From contig OZ242183.1 in assembly GCA_965205925.1 (NCBI GenBank), positions 1,364,001 through 1,428,000 on the forward strand: 64,000 nucleotides of DNA. The letters run 5' to 3'. This DNA is from CAYRJD01 sp965205925 (lineage in GTDB: Bacteria; Actinomycetota; Acidimicrobiia; Acidimicrobiales; Poriferisodalaceae). Positions within the stretch are counted from its first letter, which is position 1. Each line of letters starts with the position of its first letter. This document shows positions 14,890 through 26,581 of the stretch, piece after piece. The notes under the pieces were generated by a model, which worked only from the letters and a program-made list of their open reading frames with translations, was not told the DNA's origin and ran no database searches. Both the position numbers and the translations under genes were made by a program.

Positions 14890-16026
14890 TCACAGCGACG
14901 TGGCCGTGTTTCGTAATGCTGTCAAGCCGGGCAGGTCGCCATGCTCTAGGAGCTCTAGGCCTGCGCCGCCTCCTGTGCTTACGTGATCCATTTCGTCGAC
15001 TAATCCAAACTCGGCTACAGCAGCGGCACTATCCCCACCACCCACTACGCCAAAACATCTTGAATCAGCGATGGACTGTGCCACCGCACGTGTGCCAGCA
15101 GCGAACCGCTCGTCTTCGAACAATCCCATCGGGCCGTTCCAGAAAACAGTGCCAGCTTCAGTAATAACGTCTCCATATTCTGCAGCCGTGCCGGGCCCAA
15201 TATCAAGCCCGCGGTCTCCTTCAGCCATGCGGGGGCCGCTGTTTACAACTTCCCCACGAGCGGTCAGTACTACGTAGTCGCTAGGCAAGCGAATGGGCGC
15301 CTGGCTCGCCAACAGTGCCTGACAGTTGGCTACCTGATCTGGCTCCCATAAAGAATCACCCACTTGCGCACCCTGAGCGGCCAGGAAGGTAAAACACATT
15401 GCACCGCCCACCAATACCTCGTCGACAATCTCACAGAGCGCCTTCATCACGCCTAGCTTGTCGCTGATCTTTGCGCCACCCAGAACCACAACGAAAGGTC
15501 GTCGTGGTTGGTTCAAGAGCTTGTTAAAGACCTTTACCTCGGCCTCCACCAGACGGCCTGCAGCCGACGGCAAGGATTGCGGCGGACCAACGATCGAAGC
15601 GTGTGCGCGGTGACAAGCTCCGAAGGCGTCGTTTACGTAGGCATCAAAGCCATCAACAAGTTCGGCAACGAAGACTGGATCGTTGGATTCTTCCCCCGGG
15701 TTAAACCGCAGGTTTTCCATTAGCTCGACACCTAAAGCGAGTTCGCTCAAGCGTTCACGCACCGGGGCCATCTGCCAACGTGGATCAAGCGCTCCCTTTG
15801 GTCTGCCTAAATGTGAACAAGTCACCACCTGGGCACCATGCCCCACAAGCCAACTCAAAGTGTCGGCCGCTGCTGTGATGCGCAAATCGTCGGTGATTAT
15901 CTGACTATCTTCAAACTCACGCAGCGGAACATTGAAATCGCAGCGCGCTAAGACTCGTTTGCCCGACAGTGTCCCAAGTGCCGTTTCAAGATCTTCCAGT
16001 CTTGGTAGATCGGCCGGATTACTCAC
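14890..16026 (-). CDS. pgk: phosphoglycerate kinase
   Basis: Makes ATP from 1,3-bisphosphoglycerate. Motifs: VLARCDFNVPL (about 20-30) in the N-terminal substrate domain, TCSHLGRPKG, LENLRFNPGEE, VLGGAKISDK, WNGPMGLFE and the nucleotide loop VGGGDSAAA near 345. At 378 aa it is slightly short for the family (usually 385-400). The start overlaps the stop of gap by one base, giving tight coupling. Confidence 0.96.
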   Translation of the reverse strand: MSNPADLPRLEDLETALGTLSGKRVLARCDFNVPLREFEDSQIITDDLRITAAADTLSWLVGHGAQVVTCSHLGRPKGALDPRWQMAPVRERLSELALGVELMENLRFNPGEESNDPVFVAELVDGFDAYVNDAFGACHRAHASIVGPPQSLPSAAGRLVEAEVKVFNKLLNQPRRPFVVVLGGAKISDKLGVMKALCEIVDEVLVGGAMCFTFLAAQGAQVGDSLWEPDQVANCQALLASQAPIRLPSDYVVLTARGEVVNSGPRMAEGDRGLDIGPGTAAEYGDVITEAGTVFWNGPMGLFEDERFAAGTRAVAQSIADSRCFGVVGGGDSAAAVAEFGLVDEMDHVSTGGGAGLELLEHGDLPGLTALRNTATSL

Positions 16027-17033
16027 TACAAGGCACTGCTTGTGATCCTTACGAGATCAACAAGACGATTCGAATAACCCCACTCGTTGTCATACCAGCC
16101 GCACACCTTGACTAGCCCGTCTAGCGACATTGTCATCTGGGAGTCAAAAACACAGCTAGCCGGATTTCCCACAATGTCTGTGCTGACTAGCGGCTCATCG
16201 CTGTACTCAAGCACTTCAGCAAGCGAACCGCTTGTCGCCGCGGCTCGGAATGCGTCGTTGATTTCATCAACAGAAGCGTTCTTAGTCAGCACAGCAGTGA
16301 AATCGGTGATTGAACCGTCTGGTACCGGTACTCGCAAAGAGGTGCCATCCAGTTTTCCATCCATTGCCGACAGCACCAGGCCGGTCGCTCTAGCAGCCCC
16401 AGTGGAAGTCGGGATGATATTGACGGCCGCTGCACGGGCTCGTCGAAGATCAGAATGCGGTCCATCCACCAGCGACTGGTCGCCTGTATATGCGTGCACC
16501 GTAGTCATCAAGCCGCGCTCAACCCCGAAGGCCTGATCTAAGACCGACACCATCGGCACGAAGCAGTTAGTAGTACAGCTGGCGTTTGAAATCACTTTGT
16601 GCTTATCAGCATCAAAGTCGTCATCGTTGACTCCAACAACAAAGGTGGCGTCAGCACCTGAAGCGGGAGCCGAAATCACCACTAGCGATGCTCCTGCGTC
16701 TAAATGCGCTCCGGCAGCGTCGCGCGAAGTAAAAAAACCGGTCGATTCCACTACCACGTCAACCCCAAGATCCCCCCAGGCCAAGTCGGCGGGATTGCGC
16801 TCACTCAACACCTTAAGTACGTCACTGCCGACCTTAATTTCACTCTCAGTCGCGGTGACCTGCTCAGCGAGGTTGGGCAGCACTGAGTCGTACTTGAGCA
16901 GATGTGCCATGGTGGCGGTGTTGCCAAGATCGTTCACCGCTACGAACTCAAAGTCAGCGCCGCTGAGTCGTGCCGCGCGATAGAAGTTGCGACCAATGCG
17001 GCCAAAACCGTTGATACCTATTCGAATACTCAT
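16026..17033 (-). CDS. gap: glyceraldehyde-3-phosphate dehydrogenase, type I
   Basis: NAD-dependent glycolytic dehydrogenase. The 335-aa protein has the Rossmann loop INGFGRIGR (8-16), the active-site SNASCTTNC (catalytic Cys near 154), HAYTGDQ, RRARAAAVNIIPTSTGAA and the C-terminal WYDNEWGYSNR. It is the first gene of gap-pgk-tpiA. Upstream lies rapZ with a 52-base gap; in most actinobacteria yvcK and whiA stand between rapZ and gap, and both are missing here. Confidence 0.96.
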   Translation of the reverse strand: MSIRIGINGFGRIGRNFYRAARLSGADFEFVAVNDLGNTATMAHLLKYDSVLPNLAEQVTATESEIKVGSDVLKVLSERNPADLAWGDLGVDVVVESTGFFTSRDAAGAHLDAGASLVVISAPASGADATFVVGVNDDDFDADKHKVISNASCTTNCFVPMVSVLDQAFGVERGLMTTVHAYTGDQSLVDGPHSDLRRARAAAVNIIPTSTGAARATGLVLSAMDGKLDGTSLRVPVPDGSITDFTAVLTKNASVDEINDAFRAAATSGSLAEVLEYSDEPLVSTDIVGNPASCVFDSQMTMSLDGLVKVCGWYDNEWGYSNRLVDLVRITSSAL

Positions 17034-17084
17034 TTGTTTTCGACTATTTCCTTTAGCTATTTGAAGTGATTGGGGTCAATGCGG

Positions 17085-18032
17085 TTACCTGTCTAGATCA
17101 CGATGACGACAATGCAGGAGATGCCCGCCTGAGGACAGTCGTTTTGCAATCTCTTCGGCTACCGCAACGCTGCGATGGCGACCACCTGTGCAGCCGAACG
17201 CGATCGTTAGATACGCCCTGTCCTCGACTCCGTATGCGGGCACCAACAAATCAAGCAAAGGCATAGCGCGCTTAAAAAACTCTTTCGCCGCTGGTTGTTC
17301 GAGCACAAACTCGCTCACCGATTTGTCTCTACCGGTCAACGGGCGCAAGGCTGGCTGCCAATGTGGGTTAGGTAAGAAGCGACAGTCAAACACTAAGTCG
17401 GCGTCGTTGGGGACACCGTGCTTGTAGCCAAACGACATCACCGCAGTAGTCATCGATGTGTCGGTACCTGGATCGCCGAACGCTTCGCGTAAGCGCTCTC
17501 GCAGATCATGAACGCTTAGATCACCTGTGTCGATTATCAGATCGGCTAGCTGAAACATTGGTTCAAGTAGCGAACGTTCATGTTCGATTGCGTCAACAAC
17601 CGATTCACTTTCATCGTTATGCAAGGGGTGCCTGCGTTTGGTGTCGTCGAAACGTTGCACCAACACTTCTGTCGGTGCGCTTAGGAATGCAACCCGCAAA
17701 CGAGCACCACTTGCACGCAGCTTGTCCAACGAGGGTTCAAGATCTTCGTAGTGATCGCGTGAACCGGCCACTAGCGCAAGTCGGCGAACATTAGAGGTGG
17801 GTACCGAAGCGTGCTCTTTGCTGTGCAGCGCCATGAGATCGGCCACCTTCGGAATCAAGCTGGCAGGCAGATTGTCAATAACGAACCAGCCGAGATCTTC
17901 TAAAGCCTTGGCCGCCGTTGAACGTCCCGCGCCTGACAGTCCGGTAACAACCACATATTCCGGCACGTTTTCAGAGCCGTCAGTCCTTACCGTGGATCTA
18001 GTAGCAGGCACATAAGCAGAGTAGCTACGCAC
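17085..18032 (-). CDS. rapZ: RapZ-family nucleotide-binding protein (RNase adapter)
   Basis: P-loop protein; in E. coli it links glucosamine-6-phosphate level to decay of the sRNA GlmZ, while its role in actinobacteria is less clear. Motifs: Walker A GLSGAGRST (31-39), a Walker-B-like VVIDNLP pattern (WFVIDNLPASL), the DTSM-MTTAVMSFGYKHG region and the C-terminal AFGCTGGRHRSVAVAEE. The first start overlaps uvrC by 8 bases; residues 1-24 precede the domain, and a GTG at VPEYVVV is a good alternative. The gene order uvrC-rapZ is conventional, but yvcK and whiA do not follow. Confidence 0.9.
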   Translation of the reverse strand: MRSYSAYVPATRSTVRTDGSENVPEYVVVTGLSGAGRSTAAKALEDLGWFVIDNLPASLIPKVADLMALHSKEHASVPTSNVRRLALVAGSRDHYEDLEPSLDKLRASGARLRVAFLSAPTEVLVQRFDDTKRRHPLHNDESESVVDAIEHERSLLEPMFQLADLIIDTGDLSVHDLRERLREAFGDPGTDTSMTTAVMSFGYKHGVPNDADLVFDCRFLPNPHWQPALRPLTGRDKSVSEFVLEQPAAKEFFKRAMPLLDLLVPAYGVEDRAYLTIAFGCTGGRHRSVAVAEEIAKRLSSGGHLLHCRHRDLDR

Positions 18033-19890
18033 TCGGTCGATTGCGAAGCTTGGCCCACAAAGCTTGCGCCACCGCTTCTGGTAACCACGGCAACTCTTGC
18101 AACTGTTCCAAGCTTGCTTGCCGTATTGCGGTGATACCGCCCATCTCTTTTATTAGGCGTGTTCGACGGCGCGGCCCTAAGCCCGCAACGTCATCCAACA
18201 CGCTGCGAGTCATTGATTTACTACGCAGTTGACGGTGGTAAGACACCGCAAATCGATGGCTTTCGTCTCGTACTCGTTGCAGCAAGTACAGCGCCTCGGA
18301 TTGACGCGGCAGCTCCACGGCTTCGGAGCGTCCAGGCACAAACACTTCCTCAAATTGTTTCGCCAGCGCCGCTACCGAAATCTCTTCGGCTAAACCCAGC
18401 TCATTTACAACCTTGACAGCTATCCCTAGCTGACCTTTACCTCCGTCGACCATCAACAGCTGAGGCGGGTACGCAAACTTGCCTCTCTCTTCTACTGGCA
18501 GCTCGCGTTCGGCTAGATAACTTTTCAGACGACGCGTCAAGACCTCTTCCATGGCTGCGTAGTCGTCATTACCTTGCTGCGAGCGGATCTTGAAGCGGCG
18601 ATACTCCCGCTTGGCGGGCAAAGCGTCTTCTAACACGACCATCGAACCGACATAGTCAGTGCCTTGCAGATGGCTCATGTCGTAGCACTCAATTCGTAGT
18701 GGTGAGGTTGGAAGCTTCAGATATTCCTGTAGCTCAACCAGCGCAGCTGCTCGACTGTTGTAATCCGCACCACGCTTTAGGCGGTGTCGAACGAGCGAAT
18801 CCTTCGCGTTTTGGTTAGCGGTTTCGATCAGCGCTCGTTTATCACCGCGTACCGGTACCCGCAGTGACACATGCGAGCCGCGCATCTCGCTAAGCCATTC
18901 GCAAAACGTGGCTAGGTCGTCAGGTAAATCAGTAACCATCACAGCCTTGGGCATGCCCAACGGATTCTCTTCGTAGTAGAGGCGTTGTAGCACCACGGCT
19001 ACGAGTGCTGCTCGATCTAGCTGTTCAACCTTGTCAACGATCAAGCCACGCTGACCCATCACGCGACCTTTGCGCACGTAAAACACCTGCACGGCCGCTT
19101 CAAGCTCGTCTTCGTTGATACCGATCACGTCGAAGTCTTCATCGCGAGTGCCCGCAATTTGTTGACGCTCGATGGCTTTGCGAACACTGGCGAGCCGGTC
19201 ACGCAAACGTGCTGCTAGTTCAAACTCCAAGCGCTCGCCAGCGGTTTTCATGCGTTGTTCAATCTCCACTATCACATCGTCTGTATTGCCTTCTAGGAAC
19301 CGCACAAGGTCGTGCACGATGCGGTCATAATCCTCCTGGGTTACTTCGTTAACGCAGGGGCCGGCGCATTGCTCTATGTGAAACAACAGGCACGGCCTGC
19401 CAAGACGTTGATGCTCGGCCAGCTTGTTGTCGCTGCATGTGCGAATAGGAAAGGTTCGTTGCAGCAAGTTGAGGGTCTCGCGGATGGCATATGCGTGCCC
19501 GTAGGGGCCGAAGTAACGGTTAGCGCGCTTGCGTTTGCCGCGCATAACCATCGCACGCGGCCATTCGTCGCTGGTAGTGATCGCTAAGAATGGGTAGCTC
19601 TTGTCGTCTCGCAGCCTTACGTTAAAGCGCGGCTGGTGGCGCTGGATCAGGCTGTATTCCAGCATCAGCGCTTCCACTTCGGTATTGACCTGCAACCACT
19701 CCACAGACTGAGCCGTAGCCACCATCTGTGCTGTGCGCGGATGAAGCCCGGCGCGAGCGCCGAAATATGTGCTTATGCGCTTGCGTAGGTTTTTGGCCTT
19801 GCCAACGTAAATGATTTTGCCATCGGCATCAAGAAACTGGTAGCTGCCAGGGGTATCAGGCACCTCGCTTGGTTTTGGCCGTGCCTCCAT
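18025..19890 (-). CDS. uvrC: excinuclease ABC subunit C
   Basis: Makes both incisions in nucleotide excision repair. The 621-aa protein contains an N-terminal GIY-YIG nuclease (PGSYQF...IIYVGKAKNLRKRI, 14-43), a cysteine-containing linker region (CLLFHIEQCAGPC near 165), a UVR segment (about 205-240, R-L-E-F-E-L-A-A-R-L-R-D), the RNase H-like C-terminal nuclease (ECYDMSHLQGTDYVGSMVVLEDG-like, about 400-420) and a terminal helix-hairpin-helix pair (VAGLGPRRRTRLIKEMGG). It follows uvrA by 60 bases, a gap that holds strong inverted repeats, and is coupled to rapZ by an 8-base overlap. Confidence 0.96.
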   Translation of the reverse strand: MEARPKPSEVPDTPGSYQFLDADGKIIYVGKAKNLRKRISTYFGARAGLHPRTAQMVATAQSVEWLQVNTEVEALMLEYSLIQRHQPRFNVRLRDDKSYPFLAITTSDEWPRAMVMRGKRKRANRYFGPYGHAYAIRETLNLLQRTFPIRTCSDNKLAEHQRLGRPCLLFHIEQCAGPCVNEVTQEDYDRIVHDLVRFLEGNTDDVIVEIEQRMKTAGERLEFELAARLRDRLASVRKAIERQQIAGTRDEDFDVIGINEDELEAAVQVFYVRKGRVMGQRGLIVDKVEQLDRAALVAVVLQRLYYEENPLGMPKAVMVTDLPDDLATFCEWLSEMRGSHVSLRVPVRGDKRALIETANQNAKDSLVRHRLKRGADYNSRAAALVELQEYLKLPTSPLRIECYDMSHLQGTDYVGSMVVLEDALPAKREYRRFKIRSQQGNDDYAAMEEVLTRRLKSYLAERELPVEERGKFAYPPQLLMVDGGKGQLGIAVKVVNELGLAEEISVAALAKQFEEVFVPGRSEAVELPRQSEALYLLQRVRDESHRFAVSYHRQLRSKSMTRSVLDDVAGLGPRRRTRLIKEMGGITAIRQASLEQLQELPWLPEAVAQALWAKLRNRPSA

Positions 19891-19903
19891 GCGGCTTCCC
19901 TCC

Positions 19904-19950
19904 CTGCAGCCAGGGTAAGCAGAGCCTGGCGCTGCAGTGTCGCATGCCTG

Positions 19951-19957
<7 letters not shown>
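19904..19957. promoter_or_regulatory. paired hairpins between uvrA and uvrC
   Basis: CTGCAGCCAGG and CCTGG-CG-CTGCAG (19904-19937) pair over 11 positions with a 2-base bulge and a 10-base loop. A second dyad, TGCCT-GCT-AGGCA (19945-19957), includes the uvrA stop codon. On the transcript (minus strand) the small hairpin comes first, then the large one, ending 14 bases before the uvrC start. There is no U-run, so this is more likely an mRNA processing, stability or attenuation element than a simple terminator. Confidence 0.5.
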
Positions 19958-22908
<2,951 letters not shown>

Positions 22909-23000
22909 AGCATCCTAAGGTCAGCTCGTTGCGTACTTGAGGAACCCTCAGAGCTCGTCTAGTCCGTGGCAGACAATCCAACCAAGCACGTTATGAGTTG

Positions 23001-25160
23001 TTAGGCGGAGGCTTCGCGTAGATCGCGACGCAATTCGCGCAGTTCATCTCGCAGTCGAGCGGCATATTCAAATTTCAAACTGGCTGCTGCTTCTTGCATC
23101 TCTTCTTCTAGCGAATAAATCAATCGCGCCAGATCGTCCGGTGGCAGATCCGCCATATCAACCAGCTCCGAACCTCTTAGCACGGTGCCACGTGATTGGC
23201 TGCGGCCGCGTGCGCGAGCCAGGTCGCCCGCCAGCGACTCCGGTACTGGCGCTGTTGTGCCCTTCGACGAGCTGCTGAGATGTTTGCCCGCACCGGCTTG
23301 CGCGTCAGTCGGACGGCGCAGTACTTCCAAGATGTCCGTAACGGCCTTGCGAATCGTTTGCGGATCGATGCCGTGTTCCTCGTTGTATGCCTCTTGCACA
23401 GCGCGACGGCGGTTGGCCTCAGAAACGGCTCGATGCATTGAGCTAGTGATCTTGTCGGCATACATGATTACCTGTCCGTCCATATTGCGAGCGGCCCGTC
23501 CCATGGTTTGAATCAAAGATGTTTCGCTACGCAGAAATCCTTCTTTATCGGCGTCAAGGATTGCCACCAAGCTCACCTCTGGTAGATCCAGACCCTCTCG
23601 CAGCAGATTGATGCCGATCAACACGTCGAATTCTCCTAATCGCAGATCTCGCAAGATCTCGATCCGCTCAATGGTGTCTATGTCACTGTGTAAATAGCGC
23701 ACGCGCACGCCCAACTCAAGTAAGTAGTCAGTCAGATCTTCGGCCATCTTCTTCGTCAGCGTTGTCACCAGCACACGAGAGCCATTCTTGGTTACACGAT
23801 CGATTTCCACCTGCAGGTCGTCAATTTGCCCCTTGGTGGGTCGGATAATCACTTCCGGGTCGATCAGTCCGGTCGGACGAACTATCTGCTCGACCACTTG
23901 TTCGCTTTTATCAAGCTCGTACTGCCCTGGAGTAGCCGACAAAAACACCACTTGATTTAGCCGCTCCATCACTTCCTCAAAACGCAATGGGCGGTTATCG
24001 CGCGCCGACGGCAGCCGGAAGCCGTGTTCAACCAGCGTGTCTTTACGTGCACGGTCACCTGAGAACTGCCCATGCAGCTGCGGTACAGCCACATGGCTTT
24101 CATCAATTATCAGTAGGAAATCATCCGAGAAGAAATCCAGCAACGTGTAGGGCGGCTCCTCGTAGGTACGCCCATCCAGATGCATTGAGTAGTTCTCAAT
24201 ACCATTGCAGTAACCAAGCTCGGAAAGCATCTCCAGGTCGTGTTCGGTTCGCATCTCGAGGCGTTGAGCTTCCAACAGGCTGTTGTTGGAGTTGAAATGC
24301 TTGAGACGTCCCTCTAGTTCTTCTTGTATGCCATTGATGGCGCTGGTCAGCTTTTCGGATCCGGCCACATAATGTGATGCCGGAAACACCGTGACCTCAT
24401 CCAGTGATTCGATGCGGTTGCCTGTAATCGGATCTATCTCACTGATGGATTCGACCTCGTCACCAAACAGCTCCACTTGAATTTGAAACTCTTCGTAGGC
24501 AGGATGGATCTTGAGTGTGTCGCCTTTCACGCTGAAGCTGCCTCGCGTGAGATTCATATCGTTGCGCTCGTATTGGATATCGACCAGACGGCCCAGTAGT
24601 TCTCGCTGGTCGTAGGTCTCCCCTACCCGCAGATACAACATGCTCTTTAGGTATTCGTCTGGCGCACCCAGGCCATATATCGCAGACACCGAAGCCACCA
24701 CGATCACGTCTCGCCGCGTCAATAAGGCAGCAGTGGCGGAGTGGCGTAGCCGGTCAATTTCATCGTTGACCGAAGAATCCTTTTCGATGTATGTGTCAGA
24801 GGAGGGCATATACGCCTCCGGTTGGTAGTAGTCGTAATACGACACAAAATATTCGACGCGGTTTTCGGGGAAAAACCCCCGGAACTCGTTAGCTAGCTGT
24901 GCAGCCAGCGACTTGTTCGGTGCTAACACCAACGTTGGCCGCTGAATCTTTTCGATCATCCAAGCCACGGTGGCGCTCTTGCCGGAGCCGGTGATGCCTA
25001 ACAACGTCTGAAAGGTCATGTCAGCTTCGATGCCCTTAGCGAGGGCATCTATGGCAGCTGGTTGATCACCGGCTGGTTCGAAGTCGGCCACAACGCCAAA
25101 GGGCACTCCCGCGGTTGCGGCCGGAATTTCTGTTCGGCGGAAAGCTTTGGGAGTCGGCAT
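23001..25160 (-). CDS. uvrB: excinuclease ABC subunit B
   Basis: Helicase-like damage-verification subunit of nucleotide excision repair. In 719 aa: Walker A GITGSGKSATVAW (about 55), the beta-hairpin region around YVSYYDYYQPEAY (near 105), DEXH motif IIDESHVAVPQ, helicase motifs V and VI (GINLLREGLDLPEV, QTMGRAARN) and a C-terminal UVR coiled coil (LIYSLEEEMQEAAASLKFEYAARLRDEL) that binds UvrC. Encoded next to uvrA and uvrC in one direction. No LexA-type palindrome was recognised in the 165 bases upstream. Confidence 0.97.
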   Translation of the reverse strand: MPTPKAFRRTEIPAATAGVPFGVVADFEPAGDQPAAIDALAKGIEADMTFQTLLGITGSGKSATVAWMIEKIQRPTLVLAPNKSLAAQLANEFRGFFPENRVEYFVSYYDYYQPEAYMPSSDTYIEKDSSVNDEIDRLRHSATAALLTRRDVIVVASVSAIYGLGAPDEYLKSMLYLRVGETYDQRELLGRLVDIQYERNDMNLTRGSFSVKGDTLKIHPAYEEFQIQVELFGDEVESISEIDPITGNRIESLDEVTVFPASHYVAGSEKLTSAINGIQEELEGRLKHFNSNNSLLEAQRLEMRTEHDLEMLSELGYCNGIENYSMHLDGRTYEEPPYTLLDFFSDDFLLIIDESHVAVPQLHGQFSGDRARKDTLVEHGFRLPSARDNRPLRFEEVMERLNQVVFLSATPGQYELDKSEQVVEQIVRPTGLIDPEVIIRPTKGQIDDLQVEIDRVTKNGSRVLVTTLTKKMAEDLTDYLLELGVRVRYLHSDIDTIERIEILRDLRLGEFDVLIGINLLREGLDLPEVSLVAILDADKEGFLRSETSLIQTMGRAARNMDGQVIMYADKITSSMHRAVSEANRRRAVQEAYNEEHGIDPQTIRKAVTDILEVLRRPTDAQAGAGKHLSSSSKGTTAPVPESLAGDLARARGRSQSRGTVLRGSELVDMADLPPDDLARLIYSLEEEMQEAAASLKFEYAARLRDELRELRRDLREASA

Positions 25161-25324
25161 GTAAGAGTTGGTGAAGTGTGAATCTCAAGTATGCGTTGTC
25201 TTACGGTGATGCGTCGCTAATCTGTCGCATCCCTTTACTCTTACGGCATCGCGAAGCTGCCAGACAGACACGCAATCAATCATGGCTATAAACACAAGTA
25301 CGAGAAGCATAAGCATGAGCTTCG

Positions 25325-25768
25325 ATGCCTAGTAGCGGCATAGACGACGTTCTCAGTGGTGAGAGTGCCGAAGCGCTCGCCCTGGCTGCTGCAGGCGAAG
25401 CTCCGGAACCTGACGACGATCCAGATGCTGATCCGGACAAAGACGATGAGTCCGATACCGAAGACGACGACGAAGGTGTGGAGATACCGGTAGGTGTGCG
25501 CCCCGCCTCCGATGATGACGACGAGGCTGAGGACGAGGAGCTAGAAGCCGACCTCGGTGAGATTCTCAAGGAACGTTTAGCAAACGATGACGATGAAGAA
25601 AGTGACGACGAAGATCGGCCAACTGGCCTTGCTTCTAAGTCAAGTGCAAGCACACAAGAAAAAGAAATCACTTGTCAGGGCTGCTTCTTGTCTATTCGTG
25701 CATCACAGATAGATGAACGCTCGGGTGATCCCGCCTGCCCGCATTGCGGAGCGCCTGTCAAAATCTGA
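25325..25768 (+). CDS. acidic protein with C-terminal zinc ribbon
   Basis: 147 aa. Residues 25-105 are extremely acidic (long runs of Asp/Glu such as DEDDEESDDED), and the last 40 residues have two Cys pairs, CQGC and CPHC, forming a probable zinc ribbon. A short helix (EADLGEILKERLA) precedes it. This arrangement resembles small actinobacterial proteins related to DUF4193, whose function I do not know. It is transcribed away from uvrB, alone on the plus strand between uvrB and coaE. The 164-base divergent space must hold both promoters; an inverted repeat GATGCG-12 bases-CGCATC lies in it. Confidence 0.75.
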   Translation: MPSSGIDDVLSGESAEALALAAAGEAPEPDDDPDADPDKDDESDTEDDDEGVEIPVGVRPASDDDDEAEDEELEADLGEILKERLANDDDEESDDEDRPTGLASKSSASTQEKEITCQGCFLSIRASQIDERSGDPACPHCGAPVKI

Positions 25769-25828
25769 ACTGGGCGCCATCTAATCAGCCTCGGCCGGTG
25801 GCTCCATGGACATGGTCGGTGATGGCTC

Positions 25829-26542
25829 CTATGGAGCTAGCGGCGTTGCCCGCAGGCCAATTGCCCAGGCGTAAGCCGCGTCTAAGAGCGGTTCAAGTTC
25901 TGCCAACGATCCGGTATTGACGAGAACATGATCGGCTATCGACAACCTTTCGTGACGGGTGACTTGGTTAGCCATGCGAGCTTGCGCATCTGCGTGCGAC
26001 ATTGCACGATCCCCGACTAATCGTTTAATAGCTGTCTCTCTAGGAGTGTCTACAACTAATACCCCACTGACTGCGTAGCGAGGCGGTCCGCCTTTTAGCA
26101 AACCCTCAGCCAGCAAGGGAATGTCCAACACCACCAGTAGTTTTTTCGATTCTGCTCCCAACGCATCGGGCTGCTCATAGGCGGCTTGCAGTCGCCTTGC
26201 GATCTCACGGCCTACAGGCGGATGCACTATGGCATTTAGGTCTGTCAAGGCTGTGTTAGAGCTGTCTTTGCCGGAAGCTTCACTAGAAGTGGCGTCCGGT
26301 AACTCGTTGAACACGATGTCAGCCATCGCAGCTCTGTCAAGGGATCCGTTTTCGTCCAGGATTGCATCACCAAAACGGTCAACCATTGCCGCTAGCACTT
26401 CGCCACCTGGTTCTTGTAGCTCTCGCACTATGGCGTCAGCGTCGATCAGGTAGGCGCCACGAGCAACGAGCCCGGCCGACACGGTGGTCTTGCCGCTGCC
26501 GATGCCGCCAGTGAGCCCAATCACGGCTACATCTCTAGGCAA
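25829..26542 (-). CDS. coaE: dephospho-CoA kinase
   Basis: Last step of coenzyme A synthesis. 237 aa with Walker A GLTGGIGSGKTTV (9-21), IDADAIVRELQEPG (substrate-binding Asp pair), the HP-containing LNAIVHPPVGREI and VLDIPLLAEG. An insertion of about 20 residues (DATSSEASGKDSSN) precedes the NAIVHP motif. The start is TTG (26540-26542, MPRDVAVIG); it lies in the second copy of a 22-base tandem repeat whose first copy carries a similar AACTTG. rpsA ends 40 bases upstream. The stop region is also followed by a degenerate repeat (25793-25835). Confidence 0.92.
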   Translation of the reverse strand: MPRDVAVIGLTGGIGSGKTTVSAGLVARGAYLIDADAIVRELQEPGGEVLAAMVDRFGDAILDENGSLDRAAMADIVFNELPDATSSEASGKDSSNTALTDLNAIVHPPVGREIARRLQAAYEQPDALGAESKKLLVVLDIPLLAEGLLKGGPPRYAVSGVLVVDTPRETAIKRLVGDRAMSHADAQARMANQVTRHERLSIADHVLVNTGSLAELEPLLDAAYAWAIGLRATPLAP

Positions 26543-26574
26543 GTTGTGCCTAATCTCTGGACAAGTTAGGGCTA
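26531..26574. repeat. 22-base tandem repeat spanning the rpsA-coaE junction
   Basis: Two directly adjacent 22-base copies (26531-26552 and 26553-26574) match at 17 of 22 positions. Both contain ATCTCT then CAAGTT on the plus strand. The copy nearer coaE holds its TTG start codon; the other lies between the rpsA stop and that start. Confidence 0.75.
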
Positions 26575-26581
26575 TGCGCTA

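Noticed and set aside
22909..25324. LexA-type operators before uvrA or uvrB
   Set aside because: No CGAAC-type or other recognised SOS palindrome was found; short dyads such as TGAGG-CCTCA and GATGCG-CGCATC do not match.
25276..25671. Serine-rich minus-strand frame opposite the acidic protein
   Set aside because: It is the mirror of Asp/Glu codons (GAT/GAG read as ATC/CTC-TCG), a known artefact; the plus-strand frame has the zinc ribbon.
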